Assembly: GCA_023079485.1 (NCBI GenBank)
Contig: CM041083.1
Location: 156,320,552 to 156,384,551, forward strand
DNA: 64,000 bases
Direction: 5' to 3'
Origin: Archilochus colubris
Taxonomy: Eukaryota > Chordata > Aves > Apodiformes > Trochilidae
Part shown: in pieces, positions 1 to 13,100 of the stretch
Numbering within the stretch: the stretch's first letter is position 1
Layout of the letters: the number at the start of each line of letters is the position of its first letter
Translations under genes and position numbers: made by a program
The notes under the pieces: model-generated
What the model saw: only the letters and a program-made list of their open reading frames with translations
Database searches by the model: none
What the model was told of the DNA's origin: nothing

Positions 1-94
1 TTTTTATAAATTAGAACATTTTCTATAAATTAGATTTTCTTAATTTCTAGCCAAATAATGCTTGCTCTTCATAAGTGTTGTAGTATAATCCTGT

Positions 95-370
95 TAGGGA
101 CCTAAGCCCAACTCATTCTCTTACCCTTCCAGCTCTTTCCCATCCTGATGTGGGTGAGCTAAAGTAAAGTAACTCATGGGTTGAGGTAAAGACAGTTTAA
201 CAGGTAAAGCACACACAGGCAAAGCAAAATAAGGAATTAATTCACTCCCTATCAGCACTCTGATATTTAGTGAGCTAGGAAGGCAGGATTTCACCACATG
301 TAACAGTTACCTGAGGAAACAAATGCCATAACCCTGAATGGAACCCTGAAACTTATTTTTAAGAAGCAGA
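95..370 (+). mobile_element. Probable avian ERVL-type LTR remnant (partial)
   Basis: The stretch has the order of sub-motifs I associate with the upstream part of an avian ERVL-class LTR: a TGGGTTGAGGTAAAGACAG block, an A-rich block with GCAAAGCAAAATAAGGAATT, then a TAACAGTTACCTGAGGAAAC block followed by ATGCCATAACCCTGAA. It stops near 370, where the downstream LTR half with its promoter would be expected. No gag, pol or env coding is visible nearby, so this looks like a fragment of a solo LTR. The family name is from memory and unverified; boundaries are approximate. Confidence 0.4.
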
Positions 371-3300
371 GGTGGAAAATTCTTCTGACTTTGTTATTAT
401 GAAAGGACATCCATCTGTTTATTTGCATATACCCTTACACAACTCGACAACAATTACTACTGTTGTAGCTATTACATTAATTTAATGGTGTTCTTTTATG
501 GGTGTGAACATATTTACATATTCCTGTTATGTTATATATCAAGATTTTGTCACAGTTTTAATTTTTTTGTGTGCAGATGGATTACTAAGAAGTATAATCT
601 ATTTCAGCTTCATCCTTTCTTTATTTTCTTCTTGAGGAAATTAGGCTGGTGCTTCCAAGGTTTAAACTACTAGGGGTTGTTAGGTTATTGTCTCTGTATT
701 TAGGAGGCTGGAAGACAAAATCATTCAATAGCCTCAGGAGGTTTGCAGATGTTCATTTAAAGGCATTATTAAGAAAACTAGCAGATGTATTCTCTGGCAA
801 ACAGCTGTGACCCTCTGTTTGTCCCTCAGAAAGTTAGTTTATTAAATAATGAGGTGAATCAGACCTTTTATGAAAAAATTCTTACATTTCTCTGCAAAAG
901 AAGGCTACTGCAATCAGTATGCTGTCCAGATGCAATAAGAAACAAAGCAAGATACTTTTCCTCTAAGGCCATACCCTGTGGAACTTAACAGATGAAATCC
1001 CCAAGGCTTTCTTATCACCACGCAAGAAAAAATAATAGGTATCTCAGAGGTCAATCATTTGACAGATGAAGGAGAAAATGGTACTTTTGTTTCAGGTCAG
1101 GTGGGCCTGTGGTGACTGGTATTGGTACTAGTGGGTTTTGGGTGGCATAATCTTTACCACGACAAACAAGACAGCAGGTTTTTTTGTTTGGTTTGTTGGC
1201 TTTTTTAGGTTCTTCTAAAAGCAATATTATAGTGCTAGATGGCAATATCCACATAGAATATAGCTATATAATCTGACTACTGTCATCTCCTTTTCAGAGT
1301 GGAGAATGAACCAGCATTTCTTGGTGCCTTCCCTTCCCAATACCAGTGGTGAAATGCAACTGTCCTGTTCAAGATTATTGCATCCAATTTGTGTTTACTG
1401 ACTATGAAGAAGTTACATCTTTAGCTCAAATGTAGACATTGACTGTCCAGGTATCAGGGGCCTGATTAGGTTAGATAAACATAGGTATCTACTGCAGTCT
1501 GAGAGGCTGCTATTAGTTTGAGACATTTGTTTGAGGATGGCAGATAAAACAGAATATATGTAGGGTACCCAGGCCTTTCTGAAGTGCCAGCTTGAAGCCA
1601 GGCTGATTCAAAAAGGAGTCCTAAATGTCTTTAAACACCTATGACAAGACAAATTATTCAAATCTCTGAAGTTATGTGACATTAATACTACCTTCTGTGG
1701 CTGTCAAACATTGATTTTGATTGAAAATGCCAAATTGAATTATACCAAAAACATCTAAAACTTTTCAATGCTGCAAGTGATTCACTACTGCCAGAACCAG
1801 AGAATCTGTTGCTATGAAATAGACATTGATTTGTACTCTTGGTAATTTAGTAATCCATAATGTACATTTACCAAGCAATCTGTGATTGTTCATGCATGCT
1901 AAAAATGCAGCATTTCCTCATTATGTGGTTACATTAGTGAGCTCTTATGACATTCTTTTTTCTGTTGCTGCCCCATGAGCACTCAAAGGTAATAAAACAA
2001 ATAAATTAATTTTGCATTTTGAGGGCTTGAATTTCAGCTGGCTTATATAAATATAATTTCACTGGAGTTAATGGAGTTTTCAAAGTTTACACCAATGGAG
2101 ACTTGACACAGAATGAGGTTATGCAATACTTTTGACCAGTACAGCTTGATACTTTTGGTACAAGTGCTTAATTTTGGTCAAGTGAGAGCAGCAAAAGTCA
2201 AACTTTCCAATACTAATGAGGTTTTTATTTTCTTTGGACTGTGGTTACAGAATGACTTATGAGGTTCAGTATTCTTCACCTGTCTGTCTTTCCTTCTTGT
2301 TGGGCTCCTGATGAGTGCTAAGATCCCACAGTCAAGCTTTCCCACAAGAATTGCTTAACTCATGACTTCTGGCTGGATGCTCAGGCTTTCCTCTAAGTCC
2401 TCCAGCTCCCTGGCTGGCCTCCTTCACCACTAGGTTGTCTTGGCCATCTGCCCTCAGTGTTTTTTCTGTCTGTTTCACCTCTGCTCTCTGCTGTACAATG
2501 TTCTTTCCTCTAACTGCTGAGTGGACAGGAGACCAATTTCTAAAACTTCCTCCTAGTGCCATTTCCCAAATTGATGGCTGAGTGTAACCATATATTTCAT
2601 CTCCTTCTCAGCATGTCAGTCTACAGGGAGCAGCCAAAGGGCGGAGTGAACATATTGAGAGAAGGATGCATTACTCTCAGCTGGCCCAACAACAGAATGT
2701 GTTGCTCTCAGTATTCCTGGACCATGAAAATCTGAGGAGAGAAAATGGCAGAAACAAGGATTTCTGAAGGAAAAGACTGATATAGAAAAACAGTATAGTC
2801 TATCAATATATAGATGAAAGAGAAGCAAGATAAAGGTGAGGTCATCTGTGAAAAGCTGATACATCTTAAATTAAAAAAAAAAATCTTTGAAGACATACAT
2901 TTCCTTTAATATTTTCCTTTGTTAAGATACACAGTAATTTATGCCATAAATTCCAAGTTAAGTTAAACTCACCTTTAAAATTGGTAAAACTGATCCTAAA
3001 CTCAAGATCTGTTGCAATAAAAAAACCGTGAGTCTATACACTAACTAAAAGTCAACACAATGAGGTAGACTATGCTACTAAAGCCTTTCAAATATTGTTT
3101 TAGAAATCTAGGAAACAACTAGAATGTAGCTACACCCTCGGAATGCAGGATGGATTTTGTTGTATATGGTTTTGCCATGTATCTAAACCAGAAAGAACCA
3201 GAGAAGCTGATTAAGAGCTCACAAACTTTCTTGGAACCAGGGATTTCATTGAAGTCAGAAAAAAAAGTCACAGTATAAAAATGGAGTGTAAAGGTGACAG

Positions 3301-6300
3301 CAGTCTAAAAGTTTTAATAAATATGCATGATCCTTCAGTGCTGGAGTCTGTTGCTACCTTTGACACCTGCCTGTACTGAATGCAAAGTGAATATATATCA
3401 GCTACCAAATCAGAAATCTCCACTCATTTGTGAGTGCATGGTTGTGTTTGATAATGATTACAGCAAGAGATTAGCTAGAACTTCTTGCTACGCCTGTATT
3501 TCTCCTATAGCTGAATGTTTATTAGAAAGAAAAAGACCAGAGAAAAGCAGATTATTACTAAAGAGATCAAAAAGCATGAGGAATGAGGGAAATATTTGAA
3601 ATAGAAATCTGCTTTACTGTATCAATTTTACAATTTTAGATTTCTTGCTTGATTATAGAATTATTATTTTTAAGCTTAATGACAATTTCTAAGACAGTAA
3701 AACTCAAATACATGTGTTTATTTTGTCAGTTCGGGACAGATGTAATCAATCACCATTAGTGTTTCTAATCTTGATATTTAGAGCTTATGCCAATCCAAAA
3801 TATGTTTTAAAAAGGAACCATATATACGTGATTTGATTTCTTTAATTTAGAAAATGTAGTTTGAATACCATCTTATACACCTTTGATGGCTACAGCTTCA
3901 GGTAACATCCATAATTAATTCCTATTTCTTGCGCTAGGGGGTTCCCTTTCCTTCCTATTATGTAGACATTCCTAAATAGTTTAACATATTTATTTAGGCT
4001 AGCAGGAAAAAAGCTTTAAGTGTGGTTTTGATTTGGTGCTATTTTAGGTAAAAGAATTTATTCAGCACATTAAGCTTTCACTATAGGAATGGTTTAAACT
4101 ATAATCCTGTCTCTAGTATAAGGATATGTAAGACTATCCTATAGTTTGAGTATGTTCATTTACAGATATAAATATGTTTTTAAGTTCTTGAGCTTTATGT
4201 GAATGGTATTTATTAAAATAAAACATTTTCATACACTTATTTGTGGATATAATTTTTTAAAAAAATCCCAAACCAAAATATAAAAATACTATTGTAATAA
4301 AATGAAATATATAGGGACAGAAAAATATGATGCACCAAAATATTTTTTCTGAGTTTTTTTAACTATATTTCTATGGCTTAAAATAAAATTAATTAAATTT
4401 TTAAAGCAATGTGCCATTGCGCTTTCCTTTTCAAATTTTAAAAGTCTAATCTATCAAACTACATGCTATCCTATTTTATTTACTCATAACTATTATAGAT
4501 CATATCAGAGATTTTGTTTGTTCCTCTGTTTGGATTATCTTGTCACCAAGGTTCTGAGATGTATATCAAGGGTGAAACTAATTTCTAGTTAATGACTGAC
4601 TTTACCCTCTCAGAATTTTCAGCCTTATATTCAGAATAAATCCTGCATATTTTGAGAAAGACTGGAGGAAACAGTAAAATTCCAAAAACTTACTGCATTT
4701 TTTCCAGGACCTTACACTTTTTAAATAGCAACAATAACAAATTCCATTCCAAACTTCTGTTGAATCAAGTCTGGAATATCCATGTGTTGATTACGGTACG
4801 AGAATAGGTTGTAGACTAATGATTCTCAAAATTAAACCCTCTGACTTCCTGGTTGTTTCTGTTAGTATCTTTTTCTGCACTTCCAAGTCTATGGTAATGT
4901 ATGTAGGACTCAAGGACAGACTAAAGGCATATATTAGGTATCTATCTGTAAATAACAACACAATAGTGATATAGCTAATACTGTAGAAGATACAGACAGC
5001 TAATCAGTTAACAAAAATCTAAGGGTCTTTCTTAGAGTCAGTCAAATGTATCTCCAGACGCTACAATATTCTTTAGTTAGGTTTCCATTTTGGCCACAGT
5101 GAGAGCTATACTCTCCGGACTCCACAGACACGTGTAGTCATGTATCCAGAGTCAAGGTTTGAATTGTCTTCCTAAAGAGCTTAAAGAAAAATGTTGTATT
5201 TTCCTGTCTAATTTCAGATAGGAAATAATATATTGATCTTAATTCGGCTGCACACACATAATATATCAGTGCCACTTACAAAGGTTCAGGTATCAGGACT
5301 TCTTGACAGATCTTGCAGGTATGTTACAAGAACTGAACAGCTATGCAAAAGTATCTCAAAAAGCATGAGCTATCTATATACAAGCAACTGAGCAATGCCC
5401 TAAGCCTCTGTAAGTATTCAAAAAAAAGTTTATTTACTTCAATGAAACAAGAAGCAGCTACATCTGGACTTATATATCGGGATATGATGCAGAATGCTTT
5501 CAGTGAGAGTGTCTTTCCTCCATCCTTGTCAGGAATACAGAAATCCTGACTTTTAGAGGACACAAAATTTTCCCTTTGTATTCAAGCCATGATGCACTGG
5601 AGGAAACTTGCTGCCCTCAAAGTCTTCATCCTAATAATGGCTCTATCAGAGCTCTCTCTAGACCTGGGTATGCCTGAGTGCTGTTATGTTGTTCTTGACA
5701 AAAGAACTCTGATGACATCATAACTATGAAACATGACTTCTCTTGACAGTTTGTGTAAGTATATTGCAAGTGAAATCCCAAAGCCTTTGTGATTTATAGA
5801 CAAAAAAAGGCAGTGCAACCCATTGTAGCTTTCCATCATTGCTAAGTCTGATTAACTTACCTTTGGATTTACAATCACTCCAGCTAAACTGACATAGTCA
5901 TTTACTAAGCTAATGCCAGATGCTTGTGTTTGACAGTTCTGCCTTCACATTTAAAAATTAGGTCTTTCCTAGTTCAGTTTCTACCTAACTTCTCAATCTT
6001 AACTCCTATCTTATTACTTTAAATGTACATTCATGTGATTGCAATCACTACATTTATTGCAATTTAACAAGTTACCATTTGTCAACTGATCAGCTTAATC
6101 ATGATTTGTAACCTTCAAAATAGTTAATATGCTTAACTCCACTTAAAAAACGTATCTCATTTCACTTGCAAAGAGGCATGATAGATTAGAGAAAGGAAGG
6201 TCCACATATGTTAATTAGCTTGGCTCAGTTCACAAAAGATAATTTGATAAGCAGCAGTAACTTGATCAGCTGAAGTGGTTTGGACTATTCTGAAACCCTG

Positions 6301-6985
6301 TAGACAGACACAAATATTTCTGGGAATGTGGTTTGTGGAACAATGTCCCCAGCTGTACATTTGGTCCCCCTGCTGAAGGTTACTACCTTCTAGGAGAAGA
6401 GCCAGTTCCATGTATGATTTCTGCACTCTTCCTTTGCCTCAGTAAAAAGGTCTTTATTTAAGCAACTGTTTACATCATCAGACTTTCTTTAATTAGAACA
6501 AGTGAGAAAGCTAACTTCAGAAAGCCTCTGTAACAGTGGTGACGATTAAGTCTATAGAACAGCATGTTTTCTAAAGAAAAAGGAGAGCCATATGCAACTA
6601 ATTTGTTACAGCAAGATAAAGATAAGGTAAAAACTGATTATGATATCTAGAAAGTTTGATACCCTGCATGCATAGTATTGCACTGCTGACATAGTCTGTG
6701 AGAGATTTAAATTTCTGTCTGAAAGTATTCATCAAAGCCTGAGGAATCACATTTGATAAGATAGACAACAGAATCATACCATAATATACATCTTATTTTC
6801 TCAATTGTCAATATAAAAAAGATTTATATAAAAAAGTGCTAAATTTCAGGAACCATGTGCCAAGTGAGAATTCAGGTCATCACCCTTTTGATAGCTGGAT
6901 AGCCTGACATTCATGGATTCACATAGCAGATTCACACTGTAAGCATACAATATTAATTCACTTGTTCGTGAGTATATATTATCAT
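371..6985. other. AT-rich single-copy DNA, no gene seen
   Basis: Open frames here are short (90 codons at most), lack recognisable domains and show no clear exon structure. The segment 2290-2570 is somewhat richer in G+C than its surroundings and is open for 76 codons on the minus strand, but I recognise nothing in it. No tRNA, hairpin RNA or clear repeat family was identified. Confidence 0.6.
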
Positions 6986-7011
6986 TAATGAATCCACCTA
7001 CACCTGTACAT

Positions 7012-8626
7012 AAAGTAGTCGGAGAAGCAAGAGATCAGGTTAGGAAAGCAAAAGCACAGAGAGAATTGGATCTAGCAAAGGAGGTTAAGAACAACAAGAA
7101 AAATTTATACAGGCATGTCAATTCTATGAGGAAGACTAGGGAAAATGTGGGCCCACTCCAGAAGGATGCAGGAGAGATGGTCACCTCAAATGTAGAAGGC
7201 TGAGGTACTCAATGACTACTTTGCCTCTGTCCTCTCTGGCAAGGGCTCTGGTCACAACCTTCATGTTGCAGAAGCCAAAGGCAGGGACTGGGAAAAGGAA
7301 GATCCCCCCACTGAAGATGAAGGGCAGATTCAAGACCACCTAAAGAACCTGAAGCTGAACAAGTTCATGGCACCTGATGGCTTTCAGCCACAGCTCTTGA
7401 AAGAACAGGTGGATGAAGTTGCAAAGCCACTGTCCACCCATCATATTTGAAAAGTCATGGCAGTCTGGTGAAGTTCCCACTGACTGGAAAAGAGGAAATA
7501 TAACCCTCATTTTCAAAAATGGAAAAAAGAAGACCCAAGGAACTACAAGCCAGTCAGACTCACATTTGTGCCTGTCAAGATCAGGGAGCAGATGCTTCTA
7601 AAGGATCTGCTCAGGCAGGCAGATAACAAACACATGATTGGTGACAGCCAACACAGCTTCACTAAGGGCAAGTCCTGCATGACTTATTTGGTTGCATTTT
7701 ATGATGGGGTCACAGCCTCGGTAGTCAAAGGCAGAGCAACAGAGGCCATCTACCTGGACCTTTGCAAAGGATTTGACACTGTCCTGCACTTCATTCTGAT
7801 GTCTAAACTGGAATGATGACACTAAAAAGTGTGGTGAAGTAACATGCTAGAGGGAAGGGATGCCATCCAGAGGGACCTTAACAGGCCTGAGAAGTGGATT
7901 CATGCAAACTGCATGAAGTCCAACAAAGCCAAGTGCAAGGTTCTGCACCTGGGTCAAGGTAATCCCACGTGTGAATACAGGTTAGGGGGAGGAAAGAATG
8001 ACAGCAGCCCTGAGGAGAAGGTCTTAGGAGTGGTGATGGATTAAAAGCTCAATATGAGCTGTCAATGTGTGCTTGCAGCCCAAAAAGCCAACTAGGTCCT
8101 TTGCTTTATCAAAAGAAGCATAGCCAGCCAGTTGAGGGAGGTGATTCTTCCCCTTGGCTCTGCTCTTGTGAGACCCCACCTGGAATACTGTGTCCAGTTC
8201 CAGAGTCCTCAGCAAAAGAAGGACACAGATCTCCTGGAACGTGTCTAGAGAACGGACTAAAATGATCAGAGGGCTGGAGCACCTCCCTATGAAGACAGGC
8301 TGAAGAAGTTGGGGTTGTTCAACCTGGAGAAGAGGAAGCATTGAGGTGACCTTATAGCAACTTCCAATATCTGAAGAGGGCCAACAACAAAGCTGAGGCA
8401 GAGATTTTTTACACAGCTGTGTAGTGAAAGGGCAAAGGGCAACAATTAAAACTTGAAGAGGAGAGATTTAGGGTAGACATTAGGAAGAAATTCTTCCCTT
8501 TGAGAGTGGTGAGACACTGGCACAGGTTGCCCAAGGAAGTTGTGGCTGCTCCCTCCCTGGAAGTGTTCAAGGCCAGCTTGGATGGTGCCTTTAGCAGCCT
8601 GATCAAGTGGGAGGTGTCCCTGCCCA
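7012..8626 (+). pseudogene. CR1 ORF2 (reverse transcriptase) remnant
   Basis: ORF2 of CR1 encodes an endonuclease and reverse transcriptase that copies the element's RNA at its insertion site. Here the endonuclease is absent. Visible pieces in order are: the pre-RT block (7012-7203, ending in a stop); a shifted frame reading AEVLNDYFASVLSGKG (about 7200-7446), which includes MAPDG; a frame with [18 protein letters not shown] (about 7446-7560); a frame with [20 protein letters not shown] and [13 protein letters not shown] (7568-7810), which covers RT core motifs; a jump at about 7811; [20 protein letters not shown] (7905-8040); and the C-terminal RVVRHWHRLPKEVVAAPSLE (8500-8625). The catalytic YxDD region falls in the deleted part. 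At least three frame changes separate the pieces. The family call is firm; no product can be made. Confidence 0.92.
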
Positions 8627-8695
8627 TGCAGGGGGGCTGGAACGAGATGATTTTTAAGGTCCCTTCCAACACAAATCATTCTATGATTCTATGAT
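7012..8695 (+). mobile_element. CR1 LINE, 5'-truncated and internally deleted
   Basis: This is the longest CR1 copy in the window. It begins inside ORF2 with the block just upstream of the reverse transcriptase (NNKKNLYRHVNSMRKTRENVG), continues through RT fragments, and ends with the short CR1 3' UTR and ATTCTATGATTCTATGAT at about 8676-8694. The order of conserved pieces follows CR1, but RT sequence jumps at about 7811 from the SKLE motif to the DDTKKCG region, so several hundred bases are missing. Frameshifts and stops show that it is dead. The 5' truncation is usual for CR1. No target-site duplication is apparent, which is also usual for this family. Confidence 0.95.
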
Positions 8696-9690
8696 AAATA
8701 CATCTGGTATGAATTTCATTCTATTGATGGATTAATTTCATCATTATATTTTTGCCATACGGCTAATATCCACATGATATTTACCAAAGAGAACACCATT
8801 AAAACATAGCACTTGAAGGAGCATGGTTATATGAAAATTACTTATTTTTAGAGAAGGCATGATTACATTACAAGTTTCATTACTTTTTTTATAAAAGGAA
8901 ACACATCAAATAAGCATTTTGTGAACTGCACATGAGACAAATTCCTCTGAAAAGAATGAAAGAATAAGAAGGAAAGAGATCATATTATTACATTCCATTA
9001 CCCTCTGTATTATAAAACATATTTAGAAGCAGTGAATACTTTTCCAGTGTTTTAAATATTAGCTTCTGTGAAAGAGAATAAAGTTTTGATGTATTAAATC
9101 TTTTGTTATGCCAAAATGTATAAAGATGTAGTTAAAGAACATTTCCTGTAAAAGACTATGCTTTCAGTACAATTGATATACAGACTGAAGTGCCCTGAAT
9201 TGATGCATTTGGAAGACATTAAGTTTCTGAATGTAACCAGTGTAGTAGTGAGAGTGTCTGAAAATTACTAGAGTGCTTTAAATACTTTTAAAGTGTCTTA
9301 GGTTAGAAGCAATAAAGGTAGCCAACCTGCCCCCTACAACACTCTTTAAAGAGAAAATTTTTAAAAGGCAGCATGAACCTAACATGTGATGACTGTTACA
9401 TGATCATGTGCTTGGCTGTTTGTGTGTGCTCATCCTTTATTTGACAATTTCCTGTAACATTTTTAACATGTATTACGATTGGTTACTATTATAAACGTAA
9501 TGATCCAGGTCCTCAGCTGGTTTAAATCACTTGAGTTCTACTGGAGCCAGTGAACAAATATTTACTTCAATGGAGCTATATTGCTTTTTATTTACAAAAG
9601 ACTTATCCCACTGTGTGGAAACACATTTTATTACAACAAATTGTGTTAGCACTTCATTTGGCCCCAGGAACCCTCACTGGTCATGAAAAC
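8696..9690. other. AT-rich spacer between two CR1 copies
   Basis: Single-copy sequence with no open frame of note and no recognised repeat. It separates two CR1 fragments that lie in the same orientation. Confidence 0.55.
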
Positions 9691-9691
9691 C

Positions 9692-10142
9692 ATGAAGATG
9701 ATCGGGGGGCTAGAATACCTCTCCTATGAAGATGGGATGAGATGTTGGGATTGTTCAGCCTGGAGAAGAGAAGTCTTGGAGGAGACTTTATAGAGACCTT
9801 CCAGTACTTTAAGGAGCCTACAGAAAAGCTGGAGAGGGGCTTTTCACAAGGATATGTAGTGATAGGGCAAGGGGTAATGGCTGTAAACTGGAAGTGAGTA
9901 GATTGATGTTAGGTATTAGGAAGAAATACTTTAGAGTGATGGTTGTGCCCTGATTGCTCAGGGAAATCATGGATGCTCCATTCTTGGAAGGGTTTCAGGA
10001 CAGGTGGGATGAGACTTTGAAGAACCTGGTCTAGAGGGACATGTTCCTGCCTATGCATTGAGGCTGAAACTAGATGACCTTTAGGATAATCTTTAAGGTC
10101 CCTTCCAACCCAAACCATCCTATGGCCTATGATTCTGTGGCT
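9692..10142 (+). mobile_element. CR1 LINE 3' fragment (diverged)
   Basis: The segment carries the last part of CR1 ORF2 (a GLFSLEKR-like block near 9745-9775, then a region matching the RVVRHW..LP..V..P.LE.F module near 9930-10000) followed by the 3' UTR with GGTCCCTTCCAACCCAAACC. The terminal octamers are degraded to CCTATGGCCTATGATTCTGTGG. Many substitutions and small indels relative to the other copies suggest an older insertion. It is 5'-truncated. Confidence 0.9.
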
Positions 10143-13100
10143 TGTGTATGTCTGAGTGCAATAGGCCTTTAACCATATCATGGATATCACAGAGGATGAA
10201 GGGATCTTTGAAATGCTACCAGCCACTTTTCCTCAGTCAAAAACTATGATTTGCAGAGATAATTATTGTCTGTGCCCATTTGACAGATTTTGTATTAGGG
10301 AAGGTATACACTCTTAGGGTAATCCAATCATAATTTGCTAAAATTTTGTCAGTGCAGTAACTTTTCCCTGTTCTCGAGTGTCAGTGTTCAGCTGCAAGGT
10401 ATGAACTTCACTGTGTGAAAATATCACATAAGTGAAGTTTAGTGGGTTAAGTAAATAACCATGGTTCCTCAGGTTGATAAGTTTTACATTTACTTTAAGA
10501 ATATTAGCTGTTTATTCCCGTGGGCTGTAGTTTGGTATTAGATTTACCATATCAGCTGTTGTTTGATAATGAAGATGCTAATTGGAAGATACTTATACAG
10601 TATTCACAGGCTTCTCATTCATTACATGAGGAAAATGATTTCATCCATGAGATATTTTCAAATTTAGATAATTTTTGTAGATGGTATAAGGACAAAGACT
10701 ACTGAAAACGGAGACTTTGGACAAGAAAATGTCACATATGTACTTCTTGAAATAGTTTGTATGTAAGATTACGTATGAGTAACTATTAAGATAAATAATA
10801 AAGATAACTGAACCAATACCTGTATTTTCACTCAGGATCCAGAATTCCAGTTATTTTAATACATTAGATAGCAATGAAAAAAAAAAATTAAACTCGACAC
10901 TGCAGGGTGCTTTCATTGCTTTGAAAATACCCAGCTGTAATTACAAAGATGTCCAACAATCTGAAATACTGACTTTAAAAAATAGAGAGCATAGACAGGA
11001 CATGATAGTTACTTCTTTCCATGTCAGGCTCCATCTCAAGAGAATCATATCGTACTGTTGACTGAGAATCTGGATACCATCAAATTATGAAAGGAAAAAA
11101 TAAAAGGAAAAAAAAAAGTTATGGTGAAGGGTAAAAATCCCACATTTATGACAACCTGTCAATTATTTCAGTACTCTAGAATTCTTTTCAAACTGGGGAT
11201 GTCAGAGGGATGTTTCAGAAAGCACTAAAGGATCTAAGCCTCATTTTGAGAATTTAAGATATTTTCACATTTTAAGATTACATCATTTGTTTCCATAAAA
11301 CACTGGAAGAACATCTTGTAGAAGCAGAAAGGCTTCTAAAGTTTTATAAGGAGTAATGGTTTAAATTTGAGAAAAACAAATGTCAGTTCATGAGGGATCT
11401 CATTTCCTTCTAAGGTATGCATGTCCTGAAGATGAACAGAAGCCTCAGTCAAAGAATCTGGATGCTAAGAAATATTGAATAGTTTCTGGAAACATGAAAT
11501 CTTGCACAGGCTCTTGACTTACATGAAATTTCCCCAAACAGACAACTAAAAGCAGCTTTCTCATGATACAAAAACATGAGAAAAAAGTTGATCTGTTGGG
11601 AAGTTCTAAATCCATACTTTGTAAAAATTTCTGAAAATATACAGTTAACTTGTAGAATCTTCTGATTCCTCAGAAGTTAATGTCAGCGTATTTGGTGAAT
11701 AAATCAATACGATGCTGCATAGCACCTTTCTAGAATACAAAAATTTTAGCAAAACTAAAAAATCAGACATATATGCTTTGAGGATGCTTCAAAGATGTAT
11801 TTTCTAAGAGCATCAGGTAAACAAACTATAATTCCTCGTAGTCTCTACTTATAAACCAGAAAGACTCCTGCGGCAATGGGTACAAAACCTCGATATATGG
11901 AATTGCAAATTTGCATAAGCTTGGAAAAAAAAGCACCAGAATGTAAGCTTGAGGCAATGATATTAGAGACACTGAGGATCAGTGTCTCTTTTCAAGATAG
12001 ACATGTTTTACAAATCTTAGATGTAACAATTTACGTACCTGGCAGAAATATTTAGCTTGACATTTAAGAGTAAAAGTGAAGTTATCTTACTTGTAGGTAG
12101 AGTGTTACAGATTTTGTGACAATAATACTGTTTTCTGTCCTTTTGCTATGATTAAAATCAAGCCAGCCACTTTATGCTTTATCTTCTAATATAAACCAGT
12201 TTGAAAGTTTGACTCTGGGTAGTCAAACAAAGCAATCTGTAAATTTCATTTAACGCTGGTAATCATCGACTTTTTTCTTTCCATGACTATTCTGTACTTC
12301 ATCAAATATCAGTCACCATCTATCTGATCTATATGAATAAGTTTTGGTTCCTGTGTCACACACACTTGACTGAACTGACAGGCTAGATTTCAACCCCAGA
12401 GCTAAGCTGTTGAACTTTTCATTTGTTGGTTATTTACATTCATATCAAATGACAGAGATTAATCACTGCTGTACTGTTCACAAACATGGTTCACAAACAT
12501 GCATACAGTTCCCTTAACCTCAAAAAAACTTGCAAAATATCAGTGGGCTACAAAGAGTGAATCTCATTTAAATCTTAGGAAGTTTCTGCATTCTCACATT
12601 ATGAACTACTACAAACCAGTATGCATGAACTCGACTGCAGTTGCAAGTAATCAAAGCCAAATCCAGAGTATGTGAAATATGAATCCTTGCTTTTTGCAAT
12701 GCAGAGTATTCAGGGCTTCCATCATCCAGCTGGTACCTAAAATTGTAAAAGGGAAATGAAGCCTTGAGGACTGAGGAAATATTAAACCTATGGTGGCTAC
12801 TGTTGAGCTACCCATATGACTTCCTGTGATTATTGTTAGTATCATTCAATGTTAATTGATTTAAAATTAAAAAAAAAAAAAATTAATAGAGAGCTGTAAT
12901 GCCCACAGAGAAGAATCTCACATATTTGTTTGGGTTTGGTTCATGAAAGTCAATTTGAAGTAGCAGAATGACTGCAGTGGACGAATGCACAGTCTAACTT
13001 AAAGTATGAGTAATTACTGAAAATGCAAGGAAGATTCAGACATATTCTTTCTTTTTACATTAAAGTTCCCTGTGCTGACAAGCAATAAATTGGACAGAGT

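Noticed and set aside
2332..2562. 76-codon minus-strand frame in a GC-richer patch
   Set aside because: Composition looks protein-like (Gly, Arg, Glu, Gln) but I recognise no family and there is no splice or promoter support; left as unassigned single-copy DNA.
7598..8672. Minus-strand frames of 74-105 codons over the first CR1
   Set aside because: Antisense shadows of CR1 ORF2, which is clearly read on the plus strand.
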